A stretch of 64,000 bases of DNA from Seohaeicola zhoushanensis. Lineage in GTDB: Bacteria; Pseudomonadota; Alphaproteobacteria; Rhodobacterales; Rhodobacteraceae. The stretch spans positions 124,001 to 188,000 of the forward strand of contig NZ_BNCJ01000006.1 of the NCBI RefSeq assembly GCF_014656415.1. Reading direction: 5' to 3'. Numbering within the stretch: the stretch's first letter is position 1; each line of letters begins with the position of its first letter. A model generated the notes under the pieces. It was given only the letters and a program-made list of their open reading frames with translations. It ran no database searches and was not told where the DNA came from. The position numbers were made by a program, and so were the translations under genes. This document shows positions 47,076 through 56,439 of the stretch, piece after piece.

Positions 47076-47678
47076 TCAGATCCCGCCTTTGTCGGCGTTC
47101 TCCTCGACCAGGCGTTCACTTCTGCCGGCCCTGACCCGGTAGACCACGCCCTGCCCGCCCTCGAGCGTCTCGAATGCCTGCCAGGGCAGCCCCAGCGCGA
47201 TGCAGCGCAGCAGCCGGCTGGCGATTCCGTGGGTCACGACCACCGCCGGGCGGCGCAGTTCGGCCAGGAAGGCGGCGAGGCGGTCGTGCACTTCCGGCAG
47301 CCTCTCACCGCCGGGAATCGCGTGGTAGAAGGCCAGCGGCGCGGCGGGATCGAACAGCTCGGGTGCCTCGGCGGCGATTTCGTCATGCAGCCGGCCGGTC
47401 CAGAGGCCCATGTCGATCTCTGCCAGGCGTGGCTCGATGTTCAGCTCGGCCCCCAGCCCCTCCGAAGCGATCCGCGCCGTCTGCACCGTGCGCCCGCGCG
47501 GAGAGACGAACCAGTCGAAGCCCGCAACGCCCGCGCGCCGCAGGATTGCGTTCTGCATCCGCGCCTGCGCCTGCCCCAGTTCGGTCAACTCGCTGTCCAG
47601 CGAACCCTGCATCCGCCCCTCGCGATTCCAGCCGGTCTCGCCGTGGCGCAGCACCAGGAGTTCGGGAAAAGCGGTCAT
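47076..47678 (-). CDS. Histidine phosphatase superfamily (phosphoglycerate mutase-like) protein
   Basis: A 200-residue protein with the catalytic RHG motif in LLVLRHGETGWNREGRMQG (phospho-His about residue 12) and the second His in VVVTHGIASRLL (about 150). Arg in SPRGRTVQTARI and Glu in RLAEIDMGLWTG complete the pocket. It could be a cofactor-dependent phosphoglycerate mutase-like, alpha-ribazole phosphatase-like or broad-specificity phosphatase; the length favours a small-molecule phosphatase. ATG 47678 was chosen because an upstream in-frame extension would run into the tRNA. It lies between two tRNA-Val genes on the same strand. Confidence 0.9.
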   Translation of the reverse strand: MTAFPELLVLRHGETGWNREGRMQGSLDSELTELGQAQARMQNAILRRAGVAGFDWFVSPRGRTVQTARIASEGLGAELNIEPRLAEIDMGLWTGRLHDEIAAEAPELFDPAAPLAFYHAIPGGERLPEVHDRLAAFLAELRRPAVVVTHGIASRLLRCIALGLPWQAFETLEGGQGVVYRVRAGRSERLVEENADKGGI

Positions 47679-47746
47679 GCAAAAGGAAACGGCCCCGGAC
47701 TCGAGTAGCGCTTGCGCGCGGCGATTCCGGGGCCGTCCTTGAAGAA

Positions 47747-47821
47747 TGGTGGGTGATAAGAGATTTGAACTCCTGACATCTTCGATGTGAACGAAGCGCT
47801 CTACCACTGAGCTAATCACCC
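47747..47821 (-). tRNA. tRNA-Val (anticodon CAC)
   Basis: A 75-nt cloverleaf on the minus strand. It has acceptor GGGTGAT/ATCACCC, discriminator A and encoded CCA, D-arm GCTC-AGTGGTA-GAGC, anticodon loop TTCACAT (anticodon CAC) and T-loop TTCAAAT. It reads GTG, the preferred Val codon in this GC-rich genome. It lies 19 bp after the HU gene. The anticodon stem matches that of the TAC isoacceptor 700 bp away. Confidence 0.97.
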
Positions 47822-47840
47822 GTGCGGCCGGGTATTAGCG

Positions 47841-48212
47841 TCACTCGCCGGTGTCTGCAAGGGGGTCTTTCCCACTATCTTTCACCCCTGCCCCGCGACG
47901 CAGCTTGAGCACGCTGAGGCTGCCCTTTTCCTTCTGCTCGGTGCGCGCCACCCGCAGCCGGCCGAGCGGCGGCAGGTTCAGCGGGCGTCCGGCCTCGATG
48001 GCCTCGCCAAGCGCGGAAAGGATCGCCTCGACGGCGGGTTTGACGGCCTTCTTCTGCAGGCCCGATCTGGCGACCACCAGTTCGATCAGTTCGGCCTTCT
48101 TGAGATCGGCGCCTGCGGCCGGGGCCGCGCCGTCGACCTTGGCCTTGGCCTTGCGCCTGGGTCGGGCTGCCTTGGCGGCGACGGAATCGGCGGGGGGTTT
48201 GGTTGTGGGCAT
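47841..48212 (-). CDS. HU-family nucleoid protein
   Basis: A 123-residue basic protein. An Ala/Lys/Pro-rich N-terminus (about 1-35) precedes an HU-like core with KKAELIELVVARSGLQKKAVKPAVEAILSALGEAI and LNLPPLGRLRVAR. The C-terminus is Lys/Gly-rich. It departs from standard 90-residue HU in the long N-terminal extension and in lacking the usual RNP arm motif. It binds DNA without sequence specificity. The lon-HU-tRNA-Val order is common in related genomes (from memory). ATG 48212 is preferred over a TTG two codons upstream. Confidence 0.82.
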   Translation of the reverse strand: MPTTKPPADSVAAKAARPRRKAKAKVDGAAPAAGADLKKAELIELVVARSGLQKKAVKPAVEAILSALGEAIEAGRPLNLPPLGRLRVARTEQKEKGSLSVLKLRRGAGVKDSGKDPLADTGE

Positions 48213-48335
48213 GGGCAAGGGCCTTGCTGCATTGATGTCGCGCGCAGGCTAGCGCAAGGGCATGGTGGGCGCCAGATGGTGGTCGTGCCGCGGATGCCGG
48301 GCGGCGGAAGACTGCCCTCAGGCGGGCGCTACCCT

Positions 48336-48372
48336 AAAACGCAAAACGCCCCCGCGGTTTCCCGCGGGGGCG
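48336..48372 (-). terminator. Intrinsic terminator after lon
   Basis: An 11-bp perfect stem (CGCCCCCGCGG / CCGCGGGGGCG, 48347-48372) with a TTTC/GAAA loop, followed on the minus strand by TTTTGCGTTTT. It lies 22 bp past the lon stop and separates lon from the HU gene. Confidence 0.85.
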
Positions 48373-48394
48373 CCTCGATTTCAGAGCGTCACGC

Positions 48395-50803
48395 TCAATG
48401 CGCGGTGGCGCTTGCCGTATCGTCGCGCTTGAGCGCGGCCTGGGCTGCCGCCGCCTCTTCGGCCGCCTCGTCCCATTCGATCGGCTCGGGCGCGCGCACC
48501 AGCGCCAGTTTCAGCACTTCCGAGACGTGTTTGACCGGCACGATCTCGAGCCCCGCTTTCACGTTCTCGGGGATATCCGGCAGATCCTTCTCGTTCTCCT
48601 CGGGGATCAGCACCGTCTTGATGCCACCGCGAAGCGCCGCGAGCAGTTTCTCCTTCAATCCGCCGATCGGCATGGCGTTGCCGCGCAGGCTGACCTCGCC
48701 GGTCATGGCGATGTCCTTGCGGACCGGGATCTGCGTCAGGACCGAGACGATCGACGTCACCATGGCAAGACCGGCCGAAGGCCCGTCCTTGGGCGTTGCC
48801 CCGTCCGGCACGTGGACGTGAATGTCGATCGTGTCGAACTTGGTCGGCTTCACCCCGAGCGAGGGCGAGATCGAGCGGACATAGCTCGAAGCCGCGTCGA
48901 TGCTCTCCTTCATCACGTCGCCCAGTTTCCCGGTCGTCTTCATCCGGCCCTTGCCCGGCAGGCGCAGCGCCTCGATCTGCAACAGCTCGCCCCCCACCGA
49001 GGTATAGGCCAGCCCGGTGACGACACCGATCTGATCCTCCTTCTCAGCCAGGCCGTGACGGTATTTCGGAACACCCAGGAACTTGTCCAGGTTCTCCGGC
49101 GTCACCACCACGCTCGTGGCTTCCTTGCGCACGATCTGGGTCAGCGCCTTGCGGGCGACCTTGGCGATCTCGCGCTCCAGGTTCCGCACGCCCGCCTCGC
49201 GGGTGTAGGTCTGGATGATCGCGGTCAGCGCCTCGTCCGTCAGGGTGAATTCCTTGGCCTTGAGGCCGTGGTTCTTCACCTGCTTCGGAATCAGGTGCTG
49301 CTTCGCGATCTCGCGCTTCTCGTCCTCGGTGTAGCCGGCCAGCGGGATGATCTCCATCCGGTCAAGCAGCGGCCCGGGCATGTTGTAGCTGTTGGACGTG
49401 GTCAGGAACATCACGTTCGACAGGTCGTATTCCACTTCCATGTAGTGGTCCACGAAGGTCGAGTTCTGTTCCGGGTCCAGCACCTCCAGCATCGCCGAGG
49501 CCGGGTCGCCACGGAAATCCTGGCCCATCTTGTCGATCTCGTCGAGCAGGATGAGCGGGTTCGTGGTCTTGGCCTTCTTCAGCGCCTGGATGATCTTGCC
49601 CGGCATCGAGCCGATATAGGTCCGGCGGTGGCCGCGGATCTCGGATTCGTCACGCACCCCGCCCAGCGAGATGCGGATGAACTCGCGCCCCGTGGCCTTG
49701 GCGACCGACTTGCCGAGCGAGGTCTTGCCGACACCCGGAGGGCCGACGAGGCACATGATCGGACCCTTCATCTTCTTGCTGCGCTGCTGCACGGCAAGAT
49801 ATTCGACGATCCGCTCCTTGACCTTCTCCAGACCGTAGTGATCGTCGTCCAGCACCTTCTGGGCGGCGTTCAGGTCCTTCTTGACGCGGCTCTTCACGCC
49901 CCACGGGATCGACAGCATCCAATCGAGGTAGTTGCGGACAACCGTGGCCTCGGCGCTCATCGGCGACATCGACTTCAGCTTCTTCAGCTCGGCATCGGCC
50001 TTTTCGCGGGCCTCCTTCGAAAGCTGCGTCGCCTCGATCTTGGCCTCCAGCTCGGCCACCTCGTTCGAACCGTCTTCGCCGTCGCCCAGCTCGCGCTGGA
50101 TCGCCTTCATCTGTTCGTTGAGGTAATACTCGCGCTGGGTCTTCTCCATCTGCGACTTGACGCGGGTCTTGATCTTCTTCTCGACCTGCAGAACGCTGAG
50201 TTCGCCCTGCATCAGGCCATAGACCTTCTCCAGCCGGTCGCTGATCGACAGGGTCTCGAGAAGCTCCTGCTTCTGCTGAACCTCGATGCCCAGGTGGCCG
50301 GCGACGAGGTCGGCGAGCTTGGCGGGTTCGGTCGATTCGCTGACCGCGGTCAGAGCCTCTTCGGGGATGTTCTTGCGCACCTTGGCGTAGCGGGCGAATT
50401 CCTCGCTCACCGCGCGCTGCAGCGCAATCGTGGTTTCCTTGTCGCCCGGCTCTTCGGTCAGGTATTCGGCCCTGGCCTCGAAGAAGGCGTCATTCTCGAC
50501 ATATTCGGTGATGCGCACCCGCGCCTGCCCCTCGACCAGCACCTTCACGGTGCCATCGGGAAGCTTCAGCAGCTGCAGCACGTTTGCAAGCACGCCGGCC
50601 TTGTAGATGCCGTCCGGCGTGGGATCGTCGACCGAGGGGTCGATCTGGCTCGACAGCAGGATCTGCTTGTCGTCGGCCATGACCTCTTCCAGCGCCCGCA
50701 CCGATTTCTCGCGTCCCACGAAGAGCGGGACGATCATATGCGGAAACACGACGATGTCGCGCAGCGGCAGGACGGGGTACGAGGAGTTCAGGGGTTCTTG
50801 CAT
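48395..50803 (-). CDS. lon: ATP-dependent Lon protease
   Basis: An 802-residue serine-type AAA+ protease that degrades misfolded and regulatory proteins. The N-terminal substrate domain opens [23 protein letters not shown]. Walker A is [13 protein letters not shown], Walker [12 protein letters not shown], and the catalytic pair is Ser676 ([11 protein letters not shown]) and Lys719 (GGLKEK). The C-terminal tail (about 770-802) is Ala-rich. ATG 50803 gives [16 protein letters not shown], the start of relatives. A sigma-32-like promoter lies about 80 bp upstream, so heat induction is expected. Confidence 0.98.
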   Translation of the reverse strand: MQEPLNSSYPVLPLRDIVVFPHMIVPLFVGREKSVRALEEVMADDKQILLSSQIDPSVDDPTPDGIYKAGVLANVLQLLKLPDGTVKVLVEGQARVRITEYVENDAFFEARAEYLTEEPGDKETTIALQRAVSEEFARYAKVRKNIPEEALTAVSESTEPAKLADLVAGHLGIEVQQKQELLETLSISDRLEKVYGLMQGELSVLQVEKKIKTRVKSQMEKTQREYYLNEQMKAIQRELGDGEDGSNEVAELEAKIEATQLSKEAREKADAELKKLKSMSPMSAEATVVRNYLDWMLSIPWGVKSRVKKDLNAAQKVLDDDHYGLEKVKERIVEYLAVQQRSKKMKGPIMCLVGPPGVGKTSLGKSVAKATGREFIRISLGGVRDESEIRGHRRTYIGSMPGKIIQALKKAKTTNPLILLDEIDKMGQDFRGDPASAMLEVLDPEQNSTFVDHYMEVEYDLSNVMFLTTSNSYNMPGPLLDRMEIIPLAGYTEDEKREIAKQHLIPKQVKNHGLKAKEFTLTDEALTAIIQTYTREAGVRNLEREIAKVARKALTQIVRKEATSVVVTPENLDKFLGVPKYRHGLAEKEDQIGVVTGLAYTSVGGELLQIEALRLPGKGRMKTTGKLGDVMKESIDAASSYVRSISPSLGVKPTKFDTIDIHVHVPDGATPKDGPSAGLAMVTSIVSVLTQIPVRKDIAMTGEVSLRGNAMPIGGLKEKLLAALRGGIKTVLIPEENEKDLPDIPENVKAGLEIVPVKHVSEVLKLALVRAPEPIEWDEAAEEAAAAQAALKRDDTASATAH

Positions 50804-50881
50804 GCTCGGTCCTTCTGTTGGCAAGACGGCACCGGCCCCGACAATCGGCAGCTCCCGGCCATCTCCACACTCGGAAAGGTT

Positions 50882-50910
50882 AAGTGGGGCTTGTGCTGCA
50901 CCTTTTCAAC
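50882..50910 (-). promoter_or_regulatory. Candidate heat-shock (sigma-32/RpoH) promoter of lon
   Basis: On the minus strand GTTGAAA (50910-50904) and CCCCACTT (50889-50882) are separated by 14 bp, very close to the RpoH consensus CTTGAAA-N13/17-CCCCATnT. It lies about 80 bp before the lon start, giving a leader of about 70 nt. No matching sigma-70 promoter was seen in this gap. Confidence 0.75.
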
Positions 50911-51067
50911 CTTGCCCGCTTGGGTGTCCCGCAGCATGACCGCCCCCGCAGCCGAGGACAAGGTACGATCGGACCGAAGGAGGTCAAATCTCCCTACAAC
51001 TCGCCGGAGTTCATGAAAGGCGCGGCAATCGCGGGCGTTTCGGGCCATTCCCGTCCCGATGCGCAAC

Positions 51068-51085
51068 ATTTCACACGGCTGTCAC
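51068..51085 (+). promoter_or_regulatory. Pho-box-like sequence upstream of VPLPA gene
   Basis: ATTTCAC-ACGG-CTGTCAC: two 7-bp repeats with a 4-bp spacer, matching the PhoB site pattern seen at phoX and pstS but with a weaker first repeat. It lies 95 bp before the VPLPA-CTERM gene. The 377-bp gap 50804-51180 otherwise holds the lon promoter and nothing else I recognise. Confidence 0.35.
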
Positions 51086-51180
51086 ATGCCGCCGCCATCA
51101 CTCCCGGCGGGCCCGAGGCCCGTTCCCTGAGTCGGTGGCCCCTGCCTCCGTCCTGTTCATCAAGTGTACGAGAGGAAGCC

Positions 51181-52569
51181 ATGCGCCGTTACACCCTGCT
51201 GACCACCACCGCCCTCGCGCTCTGCGCCGCCGCGCCGGCCCTTGCCGCCACCTGTACGCCCGTCGGCGCCGGCTTCACCTGCACCGTCCTCGGCAGCGAT
51301 CCGATCCTTTCGACCGCCAATGGCGCCACCGTGACCGTGCAGTCCGGCGCCTCGGTCGTCAGCATCGACGACAAGGTCACGCCGGTCGCCATGCAGGGCG
51401 ACAACGCCACCGTGCTGAACGACGGGCTGATCGAGCAGGCCGACACTGCCGGCTTCGCGATCACCGGCGAAGGCACCGGCCTGAAGGTGGTCAACGCCGG
51501 CCAGATCAAGAGCGGCGGGCGCAGCATCGTGATGCTCTCGGGATCGGGTCTGGAGGTCATCAACCAGGCCGGCGCCACCATCGAGAGCCGCCAGCAGACC
51601 ATCCGCGCCGAAGAGAACATCACCAATACCCGCGTCGAGAACTGGGGCACCATCAGCGCCACCGACGGCCGCGCCCTGCAGCTGCGCGCCGAGGGCAGCA
51701 CCGTCATCAACCACGGCCTGCTCACCGGCGGCGAGGAAGTGGTCGAGGCACGGGGCGGCTTCCACCTCGAGAACTACGGCACCATCAAGCTGAACGACGA
51801 GGCCAATATCGTCGACGAGGACGGTGTCCAGTTCGCCGGCGGCACCGTGCTGAACGCCGGGATGATCCGCGGCACCGACGACGGCATCGACATGGACGAA
51901 GGCACCGTAACCAATACCGCCACCGGCCGGATCATCTCGCTGGCCCCGGATGCCAATGACAACAGCGGCATCGACATCGACGAAGTCTACGAGGACGGCG
52001 TGAACCCGAACCGCCAGAACGGCACGGTGAAAATCGTCAACGCCGGCCTGATCGAGGGCCCGAGTGCCATCGGTGCCGACGATGCCGCCACCAACTCGGT
52101 CGAGATCGAGAACGCCGGCACCCTGCGCGGCCGCGGCGACCTTGCCATCCGCCTCGCCCCGGTGCAGGGCGACAGCAAGCTGACCGTGCTCGCCGGCAGC
52201 GAGATCTTCGGCGGCATCCGCTTCGGCAGCGGCAACGACCAGGTGATCGTCGATGCGCTCTTCGGCGGGGCAATTGCCGATGGCGTGATCGACGGCGGGC
52301 TGGGCCTGAACACGGCGCTCTTCGCCGGTTTCCAGCTCGACGACCTGCTGTCCTTCTCGCTGAAGGACGGCCTCGTCTCGCTGGCCTTCCTGGACGACGA
52401 GCGCGAGGTCAGCGGCCTGTTCCGCAACTTCACCTACTGGGAACTCGACGGGACCCGCTACTCGACCGAGGCGCTTGCCAGCGCGGCGACCCCGGTGCCG
52501 CTGCCGGCCGGCCTGCCACTTCTGCTTGCCGGTCTCGGCGGCCTTGCGTTGCTGCGCCGCCGCGCGTGA
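51181..52569 (+). CDS. VPLPA-CTERM sorting domain surface protein
   Basis: A 462-residue exported protein. The signal peptide is at 1-23 (LLTTTALALCAAAPALAA). A long repetitive beta-type passenger (about 40-400) is built of short units rich in V.NAG.I, NYGTI, NAGMI and NHGLL, a pattern seen in beta-helix autotransporter-like proteins. The C-terminus is a VPLPA-CTERM tail: VPLPAGLPLLLAGLGGLA, then LLRRRA (about residues 439-462), consisting of the motif, a hydrophobic stretch and an Arg cluster. Such tails are processed by an exosortase-type enzyme in Rhodobacteraceae. No exosortase gene is in the window. It is probably displayed on the cell surface or in the exopolysaccharide matrix. Confidence 0.85.
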   Translation: MRRYTLLTTTALALCAAAPALAATCTPVGAGFTCTVLGSDPILSTANGATVTVQSGASVVSIDDKVTPVAMQGDNATVLNDGLIEQADTAGFAITGEGTGLKVVNAGQIKSGGRSIVMLSGSGLEVINQAGATIESRQQTIRAEENITNTRVENWGTISATDGRALQLRAEGSTVINHGLLTGGEEVVEARGGFHLENYGTIKLNDEANIVDEDGVQFAGGTVLNAGMIRGTDDGIDMDEGTVTNTATGRIISLAPDANDNSGIDIDEVYEDGVNPNRQNGTVKIVNAGLIEGPSAIGADDAATNSVEIENAGTLRGRGDLAIRLAPVQGDSKLTVLAGSEIFGGIRFGSGNDQVIVDALFGGAIADGVIDGGLGLNTALFAGFQLDDLLSFSLKDGLVSLAFLDDEREVSGLFRNFTYWELDGTRYSTEALASAATPVPLPAGLPLLLAGLGGLALLRRRA

Positions 52570-52608
52570 CGACATGTCAGGCGGGGCCGCATCCGGCGGC
52601 CCTGCCCC

Positions 52609-53739
52609 TTACAGCGGCGGAATGTCCCCTTCCGCCCGCCCGGCGTGGAACTCGGCCTGCCAGGCGGCGAAGCGCCCCTCGGCGATGGCCGCGCGCATTC
52701 CGGCCATGATCTCCTGGAAGTAATGCAGGTTGTGCCAGGTCAGCAGCATCGAGCTGATGATCTCCTGCGCCCGGAACACGTGGTGCAGGTAGGCGCGCGA
52801 ATAGTTGCGGCAGGCCGGGCAGGTGCAGGATTCGTCCAGCGGGCGCGGGTCGTCGGCGTGGCGGGCGTTCTTGATGTTGACCACGCCGTGCCGCGTGAAC
52901 GCCTGCCCGGTCCGCCCCGAGCGCGAGGGCAGCACGCAGTCCATCATGTCGACCCCGCGCGCCACCGCGCCGACGATGTCGTCGGGCTTGCCCACACCCA
53001 TCAGGTAGCGCGGCCTGTCCTGCGGCAGCATGTCGGTCGCATAATCCAGCACGCCGAACATCGCCTCCTGCCCCTCGCCCACGGCAAGACCGCCGATGGC
53101 ATAGCCGTCAAAGCCGATCTCGCGCAGTTTCTCGGCGCTCTCGGCGCGCAGTTCCTGCGTGACGCCGCCCTGCTGAATGCCGAAGAGCGCGTGTCCCGGC
53201 CGGTCGCCGAAGGCCTCTTTCGAGCGCGCCGCCCACCGCATCGACAGCCGCATCGACTCGGCCACCCGCTTCTCGTCGGCCGGCAGCGCCGGGCATTCGT
53301 CGAAGCACATGACGATATCCGAGCCGAGCAGCCGCTGGATCTCCATCGACCGCTCGGGCGTCAGGGTGTGGCGCGAGCCGTCGATATGGCTCTTGAAGGT
53401 CACGCCCTCCTCGGTGAGCTTGCGCAGCTCGGCCAGGCTCATCACCTGGAAGCCGCCGGAATCCGTCAGGATCGGCCGTTCCCAGTTCATGAACCTGTGC
53501 AGCCCGCCCAGACGGTCGATCCGCTCGGCGGTCGGGCGCAGCATCAGGTGATAGGTATTGCCCAGCAGGATGTCGGCGCCGGTGGCGCGAACGCTCTCGG
53601 GCATCATCGCCTTCACCGTGGCGGCGGTGCCAACGGGCATGAAGGCAGGGGTGCGGATCTCGCCACGCGGGGTGGAGATGACGCCCGTGCGGGCGGCTCC
53701 GTCGGTGGCATCAAGCTGGAAGGAAAAGGCGGCGCTCAT
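52609..53739 (-). CDS. tgt: tRNA-guanine transglycosylase
   Basis: A 376-residue TIM-barrel enzyme that exchanges guanine 34 of Asn, Asp, His and Tyr tRNAs for preQ1. The substrate-binding Asp is in [15 protein letters not shown], and the nucleophile Asp is in [12 protein letters not shown]. The zinc ligands are CTCPAC plus His in the C-terminal region ([17 protein letters not shown]). The length is standard. With queF at the other end of the window it represents two steps of queuosine modification; the genes are not adjacent. Confidence 0.97.
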   Translation of the reverse strand: MSAAFSFQLDATDGAARTGVISTPRGEIRTPAFMPVGTAATVKAMMPESVRATGADILLGNTYHLMLRPTAERIDRLGGLHRFMNWERPILTDSGGFQVMSLAELRKLTEEGVTFKSHIDGSRHTLTPERSMEIQRLLGSDIVMCFDECPALPADEKRVAESMRLSMRWAARSKEAFGDRPGHALFGIQQGGVTQELRAESAEKLREIGFDGYAIGGLAVGEGQEAMFGVLDYATDMLPQDRPRYLMGVGKPDDIVGAVARGVDMMDCVLPSRSGRTGQAFTRHGVVNIKNARHADDPRPLDESCTCPACRNYSRAYLHHVFRAQEIISSMLLTWHNLHYFQEIMAGMRAAIAEGRFAAWQAEFHAGRAEGDIPPL

Positions 53740-53778
53740 GAGGCGCCGCCTTACGCGCTTTCGCGCGGCACTTCAATC

Positions 53779-54261
53779 TCAGGCGGCCTTCTTGTTCAGC
53801 GAGGCCGTCGCCAGCGAAGACAGCTTCTTGTCCGCCGCCTTTTCCTGGTCGAGATTGGCCTGCAGCAACTGCGCGGCCTCGGTCATGCCCAGCGTCTTGG
53901 CCCAGGCAACCAGCGTGCCGTAGCGGGTGATCTCGTAGTGCTCCACCCCCTGCGCCGCGGCGATCATGCCGGTGTCGCGGGTCGAGCCGTCCTCGGTCTC
54001 CTCCATGATCTCCTTGCCTTCCTCGAGGATGCCGTCGATCGCCTCGCAGGTCACGCCGCGCGGCTTCAGCCCGAGCAGTTCGAAGACCTTTTCAAGGTTC
54101 TCGACCTGCTGCTCGGTCTCCTCGCGGTGATGTTCGAAGGCCTCACGCAATTGCTCGGAGGTCGCCTTGCGCGCCATCTTGGGCAGGGTCTTCAGGACCT
54201 GCTTCTCGGCGTAATAGATGTCTTTCACGAAATGTTTGAACAGGGCTTCAAGGTCTTTCAT
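53779..54261 (-). CDS. DUF892 (YciE/YciF-type) ferritin-like protein
   Basis: A 160-residue four-helix bundle protein of the DUF892 family. The metal-site acidic/His residues are in FVKDIYYAEKQVLKTLPKMA, EHHREETEQQVENLEKVFELLG and GVEHYEITRYGTLVAWAKTLG. YciF-like proteins accumulate under stress and bind iron in other bacteria; the role here is inferred. ATG 54261 was chosen because the preceding in-frame residues do not resemble the family. It stands alone, 39 bp from tgt and 170 bp from the divergent band-7 gene. Confidence 0.88.
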   Translation of the reverse strand: MKDLEALFKHFVKDIYYAEKQVLKTLPKMARKATSEQLREAFEHHREETEQQVENLEKVFELLGLKPRGVTCEAIDGILEEGKEIMEETEDGSTRDTGMIAAAQGVEHYEITRYGTLVAWAKTLGMTEAAQLLQANLDQEKAADKKLSSLATASLNKKAA

Positions 54262-54431
54262 CGCTCTCTCCCGGGTGATGGTGTCGCAACCGGGCAGTCT
54301 CGCCCGGCCGTCGCCACCCAAGAAACAATCGCCCCGCCTCTCCGGTTCCCGCGAAAACCAGTCGCCAGAGGGTGCAACCTGTGGCAAAACCCCGGTGACA
54401 TTGTTCAACTCTTTACGCGGGACGGAAATTC

Positions 54432-55322
54432 ATGGGCGAAGACGAAATCCTCAACCTGGTGACCGGCAATATCGTCTACCTGCTGGGCGCGATTGTCCTG
54501 ATCGTCATCATCGTCAAGGGCGTGCGCATCGTGCCGCAGTCCGAGAAGCACGTGGTCGAGCGCTTCGGCCGGCTGCATTCGGTGCTGGGGCCCGGCATCA
54601 ACTTCGTGGTCCCCCTGCTCGACAACGTGGCCCACAAGATCTCGGTGCTGGAACGCCAGCTGCCGACCGCGAGCCAGGACGCGATCACCAAGGACAACGT
54701 GCTGGTGCAGGTTGATACCTCGGTCTTCTACCGCATCATCGAGCCGGAAAAGACCGTCTACCGGATCCGCGACGTCGACGCAGCCATCGCCACCACCGTC
54801 GCCGGCATCGTGCGCGCCGAGATCGGCAAGATGGACCTCGACGAGGTGCAATCCAACCGCGCCAGCCTGATCGCCACCATCAAGGGATCGGTCGAGGACG
54901 CGGTCGACGACTGGGGCATCCAGGTGACCCGGGCCGAGATCCTCGACGTCAACCTCGACCAGGCCACCCGCGACGCCATGCTGCAACAGCTGAACGCCGA
55001 GCGTGAACGCCGCGCCCAGGTCACCCGCGCCGAGGGCCAGAAGCGCGCCGTCGAGTTGCAGGCCGATGCCGAGCTCTATGCCTCCAAGCAGATCGCCGAG
55101 GCGCGCCGCATCCAGGCCGACGCCGAGGCCTATGCCACCGGCGTCGTGGCCGAGGCCATCGCCCGCAACGGCATCGAGGCCGCGCAGTACCAGGTCGCGC
55201 TGAAACAGGTCGAGGCGCTGAACAGCCTTGGCAAGGGCGACGGCAAGCAGACGATCATCCTGCCGGCCAACATGGTCGAGGCCTTCGGCGACGCCTTCAA
55301 GATGCTGAAGGGACGCGGCTGA
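54432..55322 (+). CDS. SPFH/band 7 (stomatin-like) membrane protein
   Basis: A 296-residue protein with an N-terminal membrane segment (about residues 12-28, IVYLLGAIVLIVIIVKG). An SPFH domain follows, with VPQSEKHVVERFGRLHSVLGPGINF and LLDNVAHKISVLERQ. A coiled coil is rich in Ala, Glu and Arg (about 185-260). Relatives such as QmcA and HflK/C scaffold membrane proteases and lipid microdomains. It is directly coupled to an NfeD gene (1-bp overlap), the usual partner of paraslipins. The C-terminal SLGKGDGKQTIILPANMVEAFG is typical. Confidence 0.92.
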   Translation: MGEDEILNLVTGNIVYLLGAIVLIVIIVKGVRIVPQSEKHVVERFGRLHSVLGPGINFVVPLLDNVAHKISVLERQLPTASQDAITKDNVLVQVDTSVFYRIIEPEKTVYRIRDVDAAIATTVAGIVRAEIGKMDLDEVQSNRASLIATIKGSVEDAVDDWGIQVTRAEILDVNLDQATRDAMLQQLNAERERRAQVTRAEGQKRAVELQADAELYASKQIAEARRIQADAEAYATGVVAEAIARNGIEAAQYQVALKQVEALNSLGKGDGKQTIILPANMVEAFGDAFKMLKGRG

Positions 55323-55588
55323 TGCTCTGGCAGACGTGGTGGGTCTGGATGGGGGCGGCACTGGTGCTCGCCATCCTCGAGATGGTGCTGCCGGGCTTTG
55401 TCCTGCTCGGCTTCGCCATCGGCGCCTTCGGGATTGCGCTGATGATCCTGATTGGCATCACCCCCAGCCTGCCGGTGATGCTCTTCGTCTGGGCCGGCCT
55501 CGCCCTCGCCGCCTGGCTGGTGCTGCGGCGGATATTCATGCTGCCCAAGGGCCAGGTGAAGCGGTTCAACACTGATATCAACGAATGA
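55322..55588 (+). CDS. NfeD-family membrane protein (short form)
   Basis: An 88-residue protein with two or three hydrophobic segments (about 8-26, 28-45 and 48-63), including GAALVLAILEMVLPGFVLLGF and VMLFVWAGLALAAWLV. This is the membrane part of NfeD/YbbJ, but the soluble OB-fold domain of longer members is missing or very short. The gene overlaps the upstream SPFH gene by one base (TGATG). SPFH-NfeD pairs are thought to organise membrane proteins; the exact role is unknown. Confidence 0.88.
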   Translation: MLWQTWWVWMGAALVLAILEMVLPGFVLLGFAIGAFGIALMILIGITPSLPVMLFVWAGLALAAWLVLRRIFMLPKGQVKRFNTDINE

Positions 55589-55604
55589 GGCGCCGGGCGC
55601 GCCC

Positions 55605-56432
55605 TCAGAGCGCGCCCAGCAGCACGTAGCCTCCGAACAGGATCAGCACGCCGCCCGAGACGCGGGCAAAGCCCGGTCCCAGCGGCAGCAGCTTCTCGGC
55701 CAGAACGTAGAGCGTGAGCCCCACGATCCAGTAGAGGTTCATGATCCCGCCGACGAAGAGCAGCGCCATCAGCGCCCAGCAGCAGCCAAGGCAATAGGCC
55801 CCGTGCAGCAGCCCCAGCCGCAGCGCCCCCGCCATGCCCGGCCGGGCATGGGCGGCGAGGAAGGCGGCCGGTGACTGGCAGTGCGACAGGCAGGCGGCCT
55901 TCATCGCGGTGAACTGGTAAAGCCCCGCCCCGATCAGCACCAGCCCGGCCAGCCAATGGCCCCGCAGGGTCATCATCGCGCCCTCGACATGGCCCAGCCA
56001 CTCGGCCAGCCATTGCAGGGACATGGCGACGAGGCTGAACCCGGCCCAGGACAGCAGGTAGCCGGCGAGGAAGACCAGGCTCATCGCCACCGCCCGCCCG
56101 GGCTCCGGTCCCTGCCGCTTGAGCGCGGTGAAGAGCAGCAGCATGGGCGCCGCGCTGGGGGTCATCATGGCGATCATCATGATCCACCACATCAGGAAGA
56201 CCAGCACGGCGTAGCCCGGCGTCCAGACCGGCTGCATCGGCATGGACATCGGCGCGCCCACCGGGCGCGCCATGCCGGTCATCTGCAAGGCCGACATCGA
56301 CATGCCGACGCCGAAGACGGTGTAGAGCGCGGCGAGGACCACGATCAGCCCCGCCGCCGCCGCCACGACCGCACCTTCGCGCGAGGCCAGCCATTCGACC
56401 GGCCCGCGCGCCCCTTCTGTCCGCGAGGTCAT
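55605..56432 (-). CDS. DUF2182 integral membrane protein (predicted metal-binding)
   Basis: A 275-residue protein with about six membrane segments. The family signature lies in LVFLMWWIMMIAMMTPSAAP and LTYVL-like C-terminal helices. The central His/Cys-containing segment AACLSHCQSPAAFLAAHARP is also conserved. The family (COG5486) is annotated as predicted metal-binding. It starts 7 bp after the DUF1326 gene on the same strand. The pair recurs in other proteobacteria, but no reaction or substrate is known. Confidence 0.85.
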   Translation of the reverse strand: MTSRTEGARGPVEWLASREGAVVAAAAGLIVVLAALYTVFGVGMSMSALQMTGMARPVGAPMSMPMQPVWTPGYAVLVFLMWWIMMIAMMTPSAAPMLLLFTALKRQGPEPGRAVAMSLVFLAGYLLSWAGFSLVAMSLQWLAEWLGHVEGAMMTLRGHWLAGLVLIGAGLYQFTAMKAACLSHCQSPAAFLAAHARPGMAGALRLGLLHGAYCLGCCWALMALLFVGGIMNLYWIVGLTLYVLAEKLLPLGPGFARVSGGVLILFGGYVLLGAL

Positions 56433-56439
56433 CGCGGCC

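Noticed and set aside
48398-51016. Plus-strand open frame of about 870 codons opposite lon
   Set aside because: Antisense shadow of lon; leucine/histidine-rich, with no motif.
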